Origin: Geobacteraceae bacterium GWC2_53_11
GTDB taxonomy: Bacteria > Desulfobacterota > Desulfuromonadia > Geobacterales > Pseudopelobacteraceae
Length of the DNA stretch: 64,000 bases
Assembly (NCBI GenBank): GCA_001802645.1
Contig: MGZJ01000043.1
Span: 14,030-78,029 of the forward strand
Reading direction: 5' to 3'
Shown: positions 18,717 to 27,853 of the stretch, one piece after another
Numbering within the stretch: the first letter of the stretch is position 1
Layout of the letters: every line of letters begins with the position of its first letter
Made by a program: the position numbers and the translations under genes
The notes under the pieces: generated by a model
Told to the model about the DNA's origin: nothing
Seen by the model: the letters and a program-made list of their open reading frames with translations, nothing else
The model's database searches: none

Positions 18717-18931
18717 ACCGCAGAGAACGCGAAGTACGCAGAGGAGAACCACAGGGAGTAGACCAATTATCTGAAAAGTCATAGGGCTGCAATAAAGGTT
18801 CACCGTGAAATTGATCTAGGCCAGTTTCCCTTGGAATGATAATCAATTTTCACTCTCAATTACTTAAAGACGGTATCAAAAGGTTAGTCCAACATCTAGG
18901 GATTCTCGGCGTTCTCTGCGCTCTTTGCGGT
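18717..18931 (+). repeat. internally deleted GxxExxY-unit copy C
   Basis: Same ends and same deletion junction as copy A (GGCCAGT/TTCCCTTGG). Confidence 0.88.
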
Positions 18932-19105
18932 AAATAAGATTGATACCCGCAGTTATTTACACTGACTTCGTCAAAAATGGGCCAGTAACGTAAAGATGAA
19001 TGTTACACGGCCTGTTTTGTCTTTAATGCCCGCCTTTATCTTTGTCTCAATTTGTGGTATACGGGGGACTTCGGAATCGATTTTACTTTCTTCGGGACCT
19101 AATCC

Positions 19106-20518
19106 ATGCTGAAACAACAAGCTCGCCTTTTTACAAAAATATCCGTTCTTCTGGACGTTGCTACGCTTGTCACGGCATTCTGTCTTGCATATGTTCTCCT
19201 CCAACTTACATACGATCGGTTACAAGATATCCTCGAATATGCCTGGGCGTTGCTTATTATTCTGCCAACGTGGCTGTTACTGCTCTCCTATTCCGGCATA
19301 TATGGTTCCATGCGCACCAAACGATTCGGCGAGATATTTGGGCAGCTGTTCAAGGTCCACATGATTGGCGGCATGGTTATGACGTCTTTTATCTATATGC
19401 TGGATTCAAAGGGATTCAGCAGGATGCTCATCGGAGCGTTTATGCTCATCTCCCTTGTCCTGATGGCTACCACCAAGGCCACGGTCAAGCAGGTACTAAA
19501 ATATTTTCGTAGAAAAGGGTATAACATCCGGAATATTCTTATTGTTGGCAATGGCGAGAAGGCGCGCCACTTTGCGCAGCTTGCGCAAGATCATGCCGAC
19601 TGGGGCCTGGCTGTTATCGGCTTTATCCCCTTTTGTGATGTTAATAAAGAAGAAACAACTCAAGATTGTATAAAAATAGGTACTATTGATAGCCTGAATG
19701 ACATATGCAAGCAGAGACTGGTTGATGAAGTTGTTTTTTCGCTCCCCACTGAACAGATGCCCCTGATTGACGACCATATAGCCTCACTCCAGGAAATGGG
19801 TGTAACTGTCAGGATGGTGATTGACCTTTACGACATTCCAACGGCCCGCAAAGAAATTACCCTCTTCCATGATGAGCTTCCCATGCTTACCTTTTATGGC
19901 AAGGCGTTCGATTCTGAGCAGCTTTTTTTGAAACGCTGTCTGGATATTGTCGGCTCCCTGGTGGGGCTGTTTATCACGGGCTTGCTGCTGCCGTTTATTG
20001 CCTTGGCGATCAGAATAGAATCGAAAGGTCCGCTGTTCTTCAGCCAGAATCGCGTTGGTGAGAATGGCCGTATTTTCAAATGCTGGAAACTTCGATCCAT
20101 GTTCGTGGACGCAGAGGAGCGCAAAAAAGAACTGATGGGCCTGAACGAGATGAATGGTGCCATGTTCAAAATCAAGGATGATCCGCGGGTTACCAGGGTG
20201 GGGAAATTTATCCGCAAGACCAGTATTGATGAACTGCCGCAGTTCTGGAATGTGTTCTGCGGCGAAATGAGCCTGGTTGGCACGAGACCGCCGACGCCGG
20301 ATGAGGTGGCAACATACCAAAATTGGCACAGAAAGCGGATCTGCATCAAGCCGGGCATTACAGGCCTCTGGCAGGTGAGTGGCCGTAACCAGATAGAGGA
20401 CTTCGACGAGGTGGTCAGACTTGATATTCGTTACATTGAAGAGTGGTCGCTCTGGTTGGATATTCAGCTGCTGGCGAAAACCGTCTGGGTAGTTGTGGCA
20501 CGTCGGGGAGCTTCTTGA
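19106..20518 (+). CDS. undecaprenyl-phosphate sugar phosphotransferase (exopolysaccharide polyprenyl glycosylphosphotransferase)
   Basis: KRCLDIVGSLVGLFITGLLLPFIALAIRIESKGPLFFSQNRVGENGRIFKCWKLRSM; SLVGTRPPTPDEV. Confidence 0.95.
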   Translation: MLKQQARLFTKISVLLDVATLVTAFCLAYVLLQLTYDRLQDILEYAWALLIILPTWLLLLSYSGIYGSMRTKRFGEIFGQLFKVHMIGGMVMTSFIYMLDSKGFSRMLIGAFMLISLVLMATTKATVKQVLKYFRRKGYNIRNILIVGNGEKARHFAQLAQDHADWGLAVIGFIPFCDVNKEETTQDCIKIGTIDSLNDICKQRLVDEVVFSLPTEQMPLIDDHIASLQEMGVTVRMVIDLYDIPTARKEITLFHDELPMLTFYGKAFDSEQLFLKRCLDIVGSLVGLFITGLLLPFIALAIRIESKGPLFFSQNRVGENGRIFKCWKLRSMFVDAEERKKELMGLNEMNGAMFKIKDDPRVTRVGKFIRKTSIDELPQFWNVFCGEMSLVGTRPPTPDEVATYQNWHRKRICIKPGITGLWQVSGRNQIEDFDEVVRLDIRYIEEWSLWLDIQLLAKTVWVVVARRGAS

Positions 20519-20526
20519 GGTAATTA

Positions 20527-22200
20527 ATGCTCTGGATGTTGAATGGAAGATCCGTGAAAATAAACATTACAAAATTCATAATTCACAATTCAGAATTAGT
20601 CATTGTTCTCGTTTTCATATCCACACTGTTGTTAACCTCTTCGCCCCTGTATGCTCTCTCCTCCGCCAATATTCCCCTCGACAGCCCGGTGTATCTCCAT
20701 CTGGAAAAACTGGCCGGGCTCGGTTTTATCACCAGTGACATCAAAGGCCTCAAGCCTTTCAGTAAATCTGAGGTAGCTCGCCTGGTTGCGGAGGCGGAAC
20801 GTAACCTGGCGTCTACCAGTGTTAACGTGCCTGAACTGGCGAGAGAGCTTGTGAAAAAAACACAGGAAAGCATTCCGCGTGAACAATCGGCGCTACATAA
20901 ACCTGCTACACAGCCACCGCTCTTCGACTACAACCCTCTATCATCCCTACGTCTGCGCTACGTTTTTGTTGACGGCGCTCCGCGAGATTATAACCGAACC
21001 TCTTGGGATCCTGCGCATCAGTCGGCCTTTGGCATTTTTGGCGGCGATCTCAGGCCACTGGGTAACGGTGGTCCGGTTCGGGTTACCGGCACGGAAGGGA
21101 CGCCGTTGCTGGAGAACAACAATGGCATCATATATCACCGCGGGAGTAGTGGAGAATTGCGCTGGACGGCTGAGGGGTATGTGAGCGATGCGGCTGCGGT
21201 GCTGCTTGAGCCGGTTGTTCTGGCAACAGGAGACGAGGCTTCGATTCAACTTAACCGTGGGTATGTCAAGCTGGGTGGCGGCGGTTTAGAACTTGAGGTT
21301 GGCCGCGACGAAAACTGGTTCGGTCCGGGGTATCGTGGCACGACAACCTTGACGAATAACGCCAAAAACTTTGACCTTGTCAAGGTTTCCAGCCCGGAAC
21401 CTTTAACTGCTGAGTGGGCCAGGCGGTGGCTGGGCAATGTCAAATATTCGCTGAGCGTAGCGCGGTTTGATGAAACTGATGTAGGAACCATAGATCACCG
21501 CCGCCCCTATTTTATCGGCGCCAAGCTGGCGATAAAACCGAACAGCTCGTTCGAGTATGGCGCCAATTTTGTGAGGCAGACGAGCGGCCCCGGTTTTACC
21601 GGCACCCCGGATACGTTTTTGGGGGGCGGACAAAATGACCATTCAAACTCGATTGCCGGTTTTGATGTGCGCTGGCGCATTCCCTCCTTGAGAAATACCG
21701 AGCTGTACGGAGAATATTCGGGTGAGGATAATGCGGGTGGGGTCTGGCCGATTGTGGAAAGCTACGTGGCCGGTCTGTTTGTGCCCTGCGTGACTGATTC
21801 GTGCCGGGATGACTTCCGTTTTGAGTATTTTTTCGGCAGTGTCATGCTGTACGGGGACTGGCAGTTTCCCCGTGGGTATGTGTATCACGACATGACTCCG
21901 GGGCATTCACAGGGTGGCGCCGGGGTGCAGGATGTTTTTGTCAGGTATTCCCATTGGTTTGATGTGCGGAACCGCCTGGCGCTAGAATATTTTTATACCG
22001 AGCGGGGGCGTTGGTATCGTACGGCGAACCAGGTGATGGAGTCGAAACATGCGGGGCGGATTTTCTGGGATCTGCCGCTCTCTACGGAACTGGATGCGCA
22101 ATTCGGTTATGGGGTTGAAAGCATCAACAACTTGAATCTTGTAGACGGGGTTGAGCGGACTAACCAGTTGGTTAAGTTTGAAATTAAATACAAATATTAG
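20527..22200 (+). CDS. capsule assembly Wzi-family outer membrane protein
   Basis: N-terminal hydrophobic segment; beta-rich; LELEVGRDENWFGPGYRGTTTLTNNAKNFDLVKVSSPEP. Confidence 0.85.
   Translation: MLWMLNGRSVKINITKFIIHNSELVIVLVFISTLLLTSSPLYALSSANIPLDSPVYLHLEKLAGLGFITSDIKGLKPFSKSEVARLVAEAERNLASTSVNVPELARELVKKTQESIPREQSALHKPATQPPLFDYNPLSSLRLRYVFVDGAPRDYNRTSWDPAHQSAFGIFGGDLRPLGNGGPVRVTGTEGTPLLENNNGIIYHRGSSGELRWTAEGYVSDAAAVLLEPVVLATGDEASIQLNRGYVKLGGGGLELEVGRDENWFGPGYRGTTTLTNNAKNFDLVKVSSPEPLTAEWARRWLGNVKYSLSVARFDETDVGTIDHRRPYFIGAKLAIKPNSSFEYGANFVRQTSGPGFTGTPDTFLGGGQNDHSNSIAGFDVRWRIPSLRNTELYGEYSGEDNAGGVWPIVESYVAGLFVPCVTDSCRDDFRFEYFFGSVMLYGDWQFPRGYVYHDMTPGHSQGGAGVQDVFVRYSHWFDVRNRLALEYFYTERGRWYRTANQVMESKHAGRIFWDLPLSTELDAQFGYGVESINNLNLVDGVERTNQLVKFEIKYKY
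20571..20600 (+). repeat. ATTCANA array, 7-bp period
   Basis: aaaATTCATAATTCACAATTCAGAATTAGt. Confidence 0.75.
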
Positions 22201-22304
22201 AAGCAGAAAGTCGGCCTCACACAAAGCCGCTGAGAACGTGGGGTCAGGTAATTACATCGAAACTGTCGTAAGCTGATTAGTGTAAGTATCAACGTATTGA
22301 ATTT

Positions 22305-22332
22305 CTCCGCGAGCTCCGCGACTCCGCGTGAG
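22305..22332. repeat. orphan CTCCGCG array
   Basis: CTCCGCGAGCTCCGCGACTCCGCGTGAG. Confidence 0.55.
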
Positions 22333-22374
22333 TAACTTTCCTTGTTAGATAATACAAGAAATCGGTTCTCATTC

Positions 22375-22402
22375 TTGACATTATGGGCTTGTTGCATATA
22401 AT
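22375..22402 (+). promoter_or_regulatory. consensus sigma70 promoter TTGACA-16-TATAAT for the Xre/AbiEii pair
   Basis: TTGACA 22375-22380, TATAAT 22397-22402; overlaps inverted repeat GCATATAATG...CATTATGC. Confidence 0.75.
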
Positions 22403-22412
22403 GGGAAGCATT

Positions 22413-22904
22413 ATGCCAGCTAAAGCACCTATCACCACCTGCATTACTGCAAACCAGCTGATTGCTCTGGGGCAGCAGATTCGCGCTCATCGCAAGGCAC
22501 TACGAATAAGCGCCACCACGGCAGCGGAAGCTGCGGGCATGTCGCGGGTAACTGTGCACCGCATCGAAAAAGGCGAACCGGCCGTGACCATGGGAGCCTA
22601 CGTGAATGCCATGGCAGCGCTGGGCTTGAACTTCGGACTGGTTGCGCCTGCTGAGTCGATCGAATCGCATGATGCAGTGAACCGGGAAGGGTGGATACCC
22701 GCGCGCATTCGCTTGATGGATTATCCTCAGCTGAAGCTACTCGCCTGGCAGGTGCAGGGTGCGGTGACCTTGTCACCCGCGGAGGCTTGGGGCATCTACG
22801 ATCGCAATTGGCGTCACATGGACGAACAAGCCCTTACGGTGCATGAACGGCAACTTATCGATGCGTTGCGTTTGGCGTTTGGGGGTGGTGATAGCCATGT
22901 TTGA
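22413..22904 (+). CDS. Xre-family HTH antitoxin partner of an AbiEii-like toxin
   Basis: IRAHRKALRISATTAAEAAGMSRVTVHRIEKGEPAVTMGAYVNAMAALG; start chosen downstream of the promoter. Confidence 0.85.
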   Translation: MPAKAPITTCITANQLIALGQQIRAHRKALRISATTAAEAAGMSRVTVHRIEKGEPAVTMGAYVNAMAALGLNFGLVAPAESIESHDAVNREGWIPARIRLMDYPQLKLLAWQVQGAVTLSPAEAWGIYDRNWRHMDEQALTVHERQLIDALRLAFGGGDSHV

Positions 22905-23607
22905 GCGTCCGCTCCACCAACGCATTGCCAAGGTTCTCGGTGCCTTGAATGGGGCACTGTTGAAAGAGCACAGTTGCCTGTTCGGTGGCGGAACGGTGAT
23001 TGCGCTCCGCTTTGGCGAGTACCGCGAGTCAGTTGACATCGACTTTTTGCTGTCGGATATGACCCACTACCGAAGCTTGCGTCAATTGCTGACAGGCACT
23101 GATGCTATCAACGCCATTTTACTGCCCGGGCAGCCGCCCTTGACGCAGTTGCGCGACATAAGGGCTGATCAATATGGCATCCGTACAATGCTCTCGGTGG
23201 CCGGTCAGCCTATTAAATTCGAGATCATCCTGGAAGGGCGCATCGAACTGGCCGCTCCAACAGCGAAGGATGTGGTCTGTGGCATTCCCACTCTGACGGT
23301 TCTGGACATGGCGGTGAGTAAGCTCTTGGCGAATTCCGACCGTTGGGCCGACGACGGGGTTTTTAGTCGAGATGTGATTGATCTGGCTATGATGCAGACC
23401 AGATTGCCCTTGTTGCGCCAGGCCATTACCAAAGCCGAGGATGCTTATGGGCAAGCTATCCGCGTTGATTTGGAAAAAGCAATTCACCGGCTTCAGCAGC
23501 GTCAAGGCTGGCTTGAACGCTGCATGCAGACGATGGCCATGACGCTTCCGAAAGCGCTGGTCTGGCAGCGGGTGCGTAATTTGCACAAGGCTTTGTCAGC
23601 AAGCTAA
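22897..23607 (+). CDS. nucleotidyltransferase, AbiEii/AbiGii toxin family
   Basis: LFGGGTVIALRFGEYRESVDIDFLL (GG..T..S.DID); overlaps the Xre stop by 8 bp. Confidence 0.88.
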   Translation: MFERPLHQRIAKVLGALNGALLKEHSCLFGGGTVIALRFGEYRESVDIDFLLSDMTHYRSLRQLLTGTDAINAILLPGQPPLTQLRDIRADQYGIRTMLSVAGQPIKFEIILEGRIELAAPTAKDVVCGIPTLTVLDMAVSKLLANSDRWADDGVFSRDVIDLAMMQTRLPLLRQAITKAEDAYGQAIRVDLEKAIHRLQQRQGWLERCMQTMAMTLPKALVWQRVRNLHKALSAS

Positions 23608-23987
23608 CACCTGTTTTGGCGTGAATTTATCAATATGTTGACGTTCCCACTTCTCCTGACGTATTATTCCCCGTTTCTAACACGTTACAAATACACGACT
23701 TGCCTCATAGGAGCATGTTGATGCAGAAGTTGAACTTATGGGATATTGTTTTGGGCGTTGGCAGGACAAAAGTCGGTGTACGCTAGGTGTGTCATGTGAT
23801 GTCCGGTATTGACGAACATCTAAACCGCTGAAGCACCTTTTGATCATGTCGTAGAGATTCCCGCCATCGCTTGGTGTATCATTTAAGGCCGATACCTTCT
23901 TTGTAAAATGCCGGGATCTATTATTGAGATTTTTTTATTTTGAACTTTGATTGAACTTACACAAAAAGTAACAAGGAGTTTTTTTAC

Positions 23988-26489
23988 ATGTTAAGAATAA
24001 TGGCAAATAGTCTTATATTCCTGCTGATTAGCTGTAGTGCTGTTTTTGCGGTATCTGAAACCATTGCCCAACAAGGCGCTACCGTGAACCCGTCAGATCT
24101 GACACCGGAACAGTTGCAAAAATACACTGCACTACAGCAAGCTCAAAAATCATCAAAAGATGAACCACCGAAACCTGTACCCTCTGCCGCAGGGGAAACA
24201 GTTAAAAAAGACCCCGTCACCAAACAGCAGCAACTTTCATCGCCACTGGTAGACAGAATTCCTTCCCGGCTCGAGAAAGCCTTTCTTAAACAAAATACCA
24301 CTATGCTGGATATTCAAAAACCAGAGGAGTTGCAGCGAAATTTAAAGCAATTCGGCTACGATTTTTTTGAAAATTCCGGTCAGCTTTCTCAGGCTATTGA
24401 CACTCTGCCAGATAGCTCTGAATACATTCTTGGGCCTGGGGACATCGTCAAACTAAGTGTATGGGGTGCTGTTGATCTTAGGCAGGAATTAACGGTTGAT
24501 CGTAATGGTGAACTGATGATTCCGCGTGTGGGACTGGTTCGTGTCTGGGGGGTGAGTTTCGACAAAGCCAAAGTGGCAATAAACGACGCAATTAAGCGTC
24601 TGTATCGTAACTATGAAATGAATCTTACTCTTGAAAAACTCCGTTCCGTTCAAGTGTATGTTGTTGGAGAGGTTGCAAAACCGGGGCGTTATCACGTCAG
24701 TGCACAAGGTACTATTATTAACGCTTTGGCTGCTGCTGGTGGACCTTCCGCCAACGGATCGCTACGCAGCATACGGATAACCCGTGGTAATCAGCTGATA
24801 GAGACGGTGGATTTATACGATATGTTGTTGAGCGGGGATCGTAGCAAGGATGTACGGTTGCAGAACGGTGACACAATTTTTGTCTCCGTGATCGGACCGG
24901 TGGTGGCCGTTGCTGGTGAAGTCGGGCGTCCGGCGATTTATGAGCTGAAGGGAAAAACATCTCTGTCACAGGTGCTGAAGATGGCTGGGGGCATATCTGC
25001 CAGCGGATCATTGGCGCGGATACAGGTGGAGCGCCTTGAAAACAACAGCAGAAGGATCGCTCTTGACTATGAGTCAAAAGAAGAAAACCCAGAGATGGCT
25101 CTTGCTTCTGTCGAATTGAGAGACCAGGATATGGTAAAGGTTTTTCCTGTGCCTGCCACGGTCCGTCAGGTGGTGGTACTAAATGGCAATGTGCAGCAGA
25201 CGGGAAAGTATCAGTTTCGACCCGGAATGCGGTTGACGGATCTGATTCCCTCTACCCAGGCCCTGCTGCCGGAATCTTACCTCGATTCAGTGGAGATCAC
25301 CCGTTTCTCGCCACCCGACTATCAGCGTGAATTGATAACTGTCAGTCTGCGGCGCGCATTGGCGGGTGACCAGGCGGACAATCTGGTTTTACAGGAACAG
25401 GATACGGTCAAGGTTTTCTCGCGCTGGGAGATGGAAGAAAAGCCAAAGGTAGCCGTTAATGGCGCTGTGGTCAACCCTGGTACATACCTTTACTATCCCG
25501 GCATGTCGGTGCGGGATCTGGTGACCGCTGCCGGCAGTGCCAAGAGGAATGCTTTTCTCGATCAGGCGGAGCTGAGCAGGGTTGTTGTTTCAGGTGACAA
25601 GGCACAGTCAAACAGGATCCAGCTTGATCTTGGCAAGGCGCTGGCCGGTGACGCCGCCCATAATCTCCCCCTGCAGAGTGACGATGTTCTTATTGTTCGC
25701 AGCATTATCGATTGGCAGGATGCCACCGACAAGTTTGTGACCCTGACCGGAGAGGTGCGCTTCCCCGGTGTGTATTCGGTGGCGCGCGGCGAGAAACTGA
25801 GTTCGGTGATTGCCCGTGCGGGCGGTTACACGGAGAAGGCGTATCTGCGCGGCGCCAAGTTTACCCGGCGTTCCGTAAAAGAGATCCAGCAGAAGCGTAT
25901 GGAGGAGATACTTGTCAAGACGGAGCGGGATATCATGCAGAAGCAGGCGACCCTGACCGCCACGGCAACGTCGAAAGAGGAGCTGGAAGCGACCAAGACT
26001 GCTCTGGAGGCGTTGCAGAAGAATACGGAGAAACTGAGACTGCTGAAGGCGGAAGGGCGCATTGTTATCAAGCTCAGTAACGATAAGGAATATAACGAGA
26101 GCGAATACGATCTTGTCCTGGAAGGGGGCGATGCCCTGGATGTGCCGCCCCGTCCCAGTGTCGTGAATGTGATGGGCTATGTCTACAACCCCAACTCCTT
26201 TGTCTATCAGAATGGCCATGATGCTGAATGGTATCTCGACAAAACCGGCGGTCCGGTGGCCGATGCCGAGAAGTCAGAGATGTATATAATCCGGGCCGAT
26301 GGTACGGTCTTCAGCCGCCAGCAGTCATTTTTCGGCAGTTTTCTCTCCAGTTCGCTGGAGCAAGGGGATACGCTGGTGGTGCCACAAAAACTGGAAAAAA
26401 TTGCCTGGATGCGTGAAATCAAGGATATTACGCAGATTCTCGCCAATGTTGCCATTACCACGGGCACCGTTTTGCTCGGCTTGAGGTAG
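23988..26489 (+). CDS. SLBB-domain polysaccharide export protein (Wza-like, multiple SLBB)
   Basis: YILGPGDIVKLSVWGAVDLRQELTVDRNGELMIPRVGLVRVWG; repeated GxVxxPGxY motifs. Confidence 0.93.
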   Translation: MLRIMANSLIFLLISCSAVFAVSETIAQQGATVNPSDLTPEQLQKYTALQQAQKSSKDEPPKPVPSAAGETVKKDPVTKQQQLSSPLVDRIPSRLEKAFLKQNTTMLDIQKPEELQRNLKQFGYDFFENSGQLSQAIDTLPDSSEYILGPGDIVKLSVWGAVDLRQELTVDRNGELMIPRVGLVRVWGVSFDKAKVAINDAIKRLYRNYEMNLTLEKLRSVQVYVVGEVAKPGRYHVSAQGTIINALAAAGGPSANGSLRSIRITRGNQLIETVDLYDMLLSGDRSKDVRLQNGDTIFVSVIGPVVAVAGEVGRPAIYELKGKTSLSQVLKMAGGISASGSLARIQVERLENNSRRIALDYESKEENPEMALASVELRDQDMVKVFPVPATVRQVVVLNGNVQQTGKYQFRPGMRLTDLIPSTQALLPESYLDSVEITRFSPPDYQRELITVSLRRALAGDQADNLVLQEQDTVKVFSRWEMEEKPKVAVNGAVVNPGTYLYYPGMSVRDLVTAAGSAKRNAFLDQAELSRVVVSGDKAQSNRIQLDLGKALAGDAAHNLPLQSDDVLIVRSIIDWQDATDKFVTLTGEVRFPGVYSVARGEKLSSVIARAGGYTEKAYLRGAKFTRRSVKEIQQKRMEEILVKTERDIMQKQATLTATATSKEELEATKTALEALQKNTEKLRLLKAEGRIVIKLSNDKEYNESEYDLVLEGGDALDVPPRPSVVNVMGYVYNPNSFVYQNGHDAEWYLDKTGGPVADAEKSEMYIIRADGTVFSRQQSFFGSFLSSSLEQGDTLVVPQKLEKIAWMREIKDITQILANVAITTGTVLLGLR

Positions 26490-26497
26490 GGGAGACC

Positions 26498-27706
26498 ATG
26501 AACGAGAGAGAAAACATTCGTCCTGAAATCGAAGCGGAAGAAGAGATCAACCTGCTGGAACTGCTGCGGGTGGTGGTTCGCAACCTGCCGTTGATTGCAA
26601 AGATCACGGCGGGGGCTGTGCTGCTCTCGGTGCTTTATTCGCTGAGCCTCAAGAACATCTATACCGCAAAAGCAACCCTGCTGCCGCCGCAGAAGGATTC
26701 CGGCGGCGGGGCGGCTGCGCTGCTCGCCTCCATGGGGGGGGGGCTGGCCGGGTTGGCCGGTGGTTTGGGGGGGTCGGCCGATTTGTATCTTGAAATCCTG
26801 AAAAGCCGCTCCGTTGCCGATGCGGTGATCAAGCGGCTTGACCTGCATACCGAACTGAAGTCCAAGAATGCCGATAACACCCGTAAAAGACTGCAAGGTT
26901 TGGTCAAGTTTCAGGCCGGAAAGAATGGTATCATTACCATCACCGCCGATTACAAGGATCCAGCCAAGGCGGCGCTGCTGGCCAACACCTTCATCGATGA
27001 GCTCCAGAAAAAAAGCCTGCAGCTGAATCTGACCAAGGCCAGCACCGAGCGGAGTTTTCTGGAAAAGCGGCTGACCGTGGTCAAGCAGGATCTGAAGACG
27101 GCTGAAGAAGAGATGAGAAGTTTTCAGGAGAAGAACAAGACCATCAAGGCCGACAGCCAGGCGGCGGCGGCCATTGAGGGGATCGCCCGGCTGCGGGCGG
27201 AGATCGTTTCCAAAGAGGTACAGCTGGCGGCATTGCGTAATTCCATGACCGATGAGAGCTCTGAAGTCAGCACGCTGCTGGCGGGAATTTCGCGGCTGAA
27301 AAAGCAGCTGGCTAGCATGAGCGGTTCGGGTGACGGGGGTGGCGTCATTCCATCCGTCGGCAGTGCTCCCGGGATTGGCGTCGAATACGTGCGCCGGTTG
27401 CGGGAACTGAAGACGCAGGAAGCGCTTTTTGAGCAGCTCACCAAACAGTATGAGCTGGCCAAGATCAGCGAAGCACGCGATTCATCATCGCTACAGGTAT
27501 TGGATGACGCGGTGGCGCCGCTCCGCAAGAGCAAGCCGAAGCGCTCCATGATCGTAATTCTGGCTACGGTGACAGCCTTTTTCGGCTCGATTTTTCTGGT
27601 GTTTATCAAGGAATATCTGGCCAAGCTGTCGCCTGAGGATGGTGCCATCATGACTGATATGAAGGATACGTTGAAAGGGATGCTGCGGAGAAAGAAGGCG
27701 ATTTGA
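26498..27706 (+). CDS. Wzz/GumC-type chain-length determinant protein
   Basis: EEEINLLELLRVVVRNLPLIAKIT ... YTAKATLLPPQ; C-terminal TM with APLRKSKPKR. Confidence 0.92.
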   Translation: MNERENIRPEIEAEEEINLLELLRVVVRNLPLIAKITAGAVLLSVLYSLSLKNIYTAKATLLPPQKDSGGGAAALLASMGGGLAGLAGGLGGSADLYLEILKSRSVADAVIKRLDLHTELKSKNADNTRKRLQGLVKFQAGKNGIITITADYKDPAKAALLANTFIDELQKKSLQLNLTKASTERSFLEKRLTVVKQDLKTAEEEMRSFQEKNKTIKADSQAAAAIEGIARLRAEIVSKEVQLAALRNSMTDESSEVSTLLAGISRLKKQLASMSGSGDGGGVIPSVGSAPGIGVEYVRRLRELKTQEALFEQLTKQYELAKISEARDSSSLQVLDDAVAPLRKSKPKRSMIVILATVTAFFGSIFLVFIKEYLAKLSPEDGAIMTDMKDTLKGMLRRKKAI

Positions 27707-27708
27707 AA

Positions 27709-27853
27709 GAAATTTTGAATTTTGGATTATGAATTTTGAATAATAAAAGGGAACAGTATTCCTTTAACTGCACTTCAGTAATACCTCTGTCGGCGTGTGT
27801 CGGCGGTAAGCCCATGAAAAATCCAAAATCCAGAATTCATAATTCAAAATTAG
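27709..27853. repeat. inverted pair of ATTCANA-type arrays around the VanZ start
   Basis: aattttgaattttggattatgaattttgaataat (27711-27744) versus aaaatccaaaatccagaattcataattcaaaattag (27818-27853). Confidence 0.75.

Noticed and set aside
18012-18931. Possible CRISPR array
   Set aside because: Only three units of unequal length; spacers are near-identical and the repeat contains a coding gene; no cas genes.
23608-23987. 380-bp non-coding leader before the SLBB gene as a riboswitch
   Set aside because: No recognisable conserved riboswitch core (for example GEMM/c-di-GMP) on reading; needs an Infernal search, so not called.
25608-26896. Minus-strand ORFs of 203 and 229 aa
   Set aside because: Antisense to the SLBB export and Wzz genes, which are well supported.
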